Shown here: piece after piece, positions 12,895-13,941 of the stretch
How positions within the stretch are numbered: position 1 is the first letter of the stretch
Layout: every line of letters begins with the position of its first letter
Assembly: GCA_019247865.1 (NCBI GenBank)
Contig: JAFBAJ010000798.1
Span: 1-13,941 of the forward strand
Length of the DNA stretch: 13,941 nt
DNA from: Acidobacteriota bacterium
GTDB taxonomy: Bacteria > Acidobacteriota > Blastocatellia > Pyrinomonadales > Pyrinomonadaceae
Direction of reading: 5' to 3'
Made by a program: the position numbers and the translations under genes
Notes under the pieces: model-generated
What the model was told of the DNA's origin: nothing
Databases searched by the model: none
The model's input: the letters and a program-made list of their open reading frames with translations, nothing else

Positions 12895-13941
12895 ATGCTT
12901 TGGAGGATTGATTTGAATTCGTCTTCCGCGCGGAGCGAGGCGAAATCTTTCTCGGTCTCGATGGCGGCGGCGTCCGGGAAGCCCTTGTCGACGGCGCGCC
13001 TGATGGATTCGAGCGCCTTCTTCTTCTCGCCGCGCAGGGCGTAGGCGCGAGCCATCGCGTATGGGACTCCCCAGTTCCTGGGCGCGACCTCTTCGGCGAC
13101 TTCAAAGTTGACGATGGCGACCTCGTAGTCGCCGTTCGGGAGATAATTGTAGAGCGCTGCCTCGTAGGTTTGGGCCAGCACCTGTGCGAGCGCGCGGCGC
13201 GTGACGCGGCGTTCGGGAGTGTCCTCTGTCGCTCGGCTCTTCTCTCTGAGTTCGGCGATCTCTGCGCGCATCTCTTTCAGAGCGTTGCTGCGCGCAGCGG
13301 GCTCGTTGAGGAGCTTGCTGCCGAGAGCGATGAGCTGCTGTGCCAGCTCCAGTTGCTTCGTCAACTGTTCCTGCTCCGATTTGAGAGCCTGTTTGACCTC
13401 CTTCAATTCTTTGAGCTGCGCCGCGCGCTTCTCGTATTCCGCTACGTCCTTGAGCCCCTTGAAATCGGCTGCGAGCGCGGCGTATGCAAGATAAGCTTCA
13501 TAAGCGTTCTTCGCAGCTTCGGCGGCGCGCGCGCGTTCGAGCCTCTTTTTGAGCAGGGCTTCCACGAGCGCGTCATCGCGTTCGCGGCGGCCTGCGCGCA
13601 TGGCCTGCAACTCCATCCACTCGACCGCCTCCACGAGCAGCGCGGACGAGGCCCATTGATGCCTGCCGTCGAAGGTCGCAGTGTAATGCGGGAGATTGAA
13701 CGAAGCGAGCAGGCCGTCGAGCCGTCGCAGCTCAGGATAATTGAAATCCTCTATCCCGACGGTGGCGAAGTAGGCGAAGGGCACGGCTTGCGTCGGCCTG
13801 ATGTCGGGCGGAAAGCCCGCGCCGCAGGCGATGACTCCGGCGATGCACCCCGCGCAGGATGCAGCGACGCGCGTCGCGACTCGCGCGCCTCCCGAAAAGC
13901 CCGTCGTGTAAATCCGCCGGTCGTCAATCGAGAGGCGTGCG
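12882..13941 (-). CDS. Alpha/beta-hydrolase with C-terminal coiled-coil/TPR-like region (5' partial)
   Basis: The - strand frame is open to the right edge, so the start is outside the window; the GTG at 13784 is internal. The first residues seen read RRIYTTGFSGGARVA, with the nucleophile motif G-F-S-G-G (codons at 13887-13901), as in esterases of the PHB-depolymerase/feruloyl-esterase/LpqC type. Downstream, VGIEDFNYPE and FDGRHQW are placed as the acidic and histidine members of a triad. After the hydrolase part, about 210 residues are mainly helical: a charged coiled coil rich in K, E, Q and L (roughly 13.3-13.55 kb), then a TPR-like pair containing YEVAIVNFEVAEEVAPRNWGVPY and GEKKKALESIRRAVDKGF. 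The combination suggests an esterase with a protein-binding tail. Substrate and export status cannot be seen. The stop lies in the inverted repeat. Confidence 0.82.
   Translation of the reverse strand, partial: ARLSIDDRRIYTTGFSGGARVATRVAASCAGCIAGVIACGAGFPPDIRPTQAVPFAYFATVGIEDFNYPELRRLDGLLASFNLPHYTATFDGRHQWASSALLVEAVEWMELQAMRAGRRERDDALVEALLKKRLERARAAEAAKNAYEAYLAYAALAADFKGLKDVAEYEKRAAQLKELKEVKQALKSEQEQLTKQLELAQQLIALGSKLLNEPAARSNALKEMRAEIAELREKSRATEDTPERRVTRRALAQVLAQTYEAALYNYLPNGDYEVAIVNFEVAEEVAPRNWGVPYAMARAYALRGEKKKALESIRRAVDKGFPDAAAIETEKDFASLRAEDEFKSILQSIKKQ

Noticed and set aside
13782..13784. A GTG start at 13784 for the - strand gene
   Set aside because: The same frame continues to the window edge and encodes the GFSGG nucleophile elbow of the hydrolase, so the real start lies outside.

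Overview
The window is high-GC bacterial DNA, densely packed with genes almost all on the + strand. Only the last gene, at the right edge, is on the - strand. The style fits an Acidobacteriota genome, perhaps class Blastocatellia: a subtilase with GVVLGD repeats, CACGCAAAG-type hairpin repeats between genes, a putative sigma-54 promoter and a ribH-nusB pair. This placement is an inference from general familiarity, not a database result.

Layout: (1) 2-1966, a subtilisin-like S8 protease open to the left edge, with a C-terminal array of nine GVVLGD hexapeptides and two related GILMGD motifs at the N-terminal side. (2) 2043-2951, a two-part GNAT acetyltransferase followed by a clear intrinsic terminator. 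(3) 2952-3321, a 370-base regulatory gap with a perfect 22-base palindrome, an enclosing inverted repeat and a good sigma-54 promoter candidate. (4) 3322-5868, a membrane PAS-GGDEF-EAL protein with intact cyclase, I-site and phosphodiesterase residues. (5) 5971-7341, a rhomboid protease with an N-terminal zinc ribbon and a C-terminal soluble extension, possibly leaderless. (6) 7390-9153, a 3-hydroxyacyl-CoA dehydrogenase and an enoyl-CoA hydratase, which carry out consecutive steps of acyl-CoA metabolism. (7) 9261-10276, ribH and nusB behind a near-consensus sigma-70 promoter. (8) 10395-11969, a CheA-type kinase that stops after its ATPase domain and lacks the CheW-like P5 domain. (9) 12057-12755, an unrecognised secreted protein. 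(10) 12882-13941 (-), an alpha/beta-hydrolase (GFSGG nucleophile motif) fused to a coiled-coil/TPR-like C-terminus and cut by the right edge.

Two copies of a long hairpin repeat fill the gaps before the rhomboid and enoyl-CoA hydratase genes. A third structured element, a 28-base inverted repeat whose arms are themselves hairpins, lies between the two convergent genes at 12.75-12.89 kb and looks like a bidirectional terminator.

Most genes are housekeeping or sensory and do not form one obvious new system. The least explained items are the protease's hexapeptide array, the putative sigma-54 control of the c-di-GMP gene, the P5-less CheA and the intergenic repeat elements.
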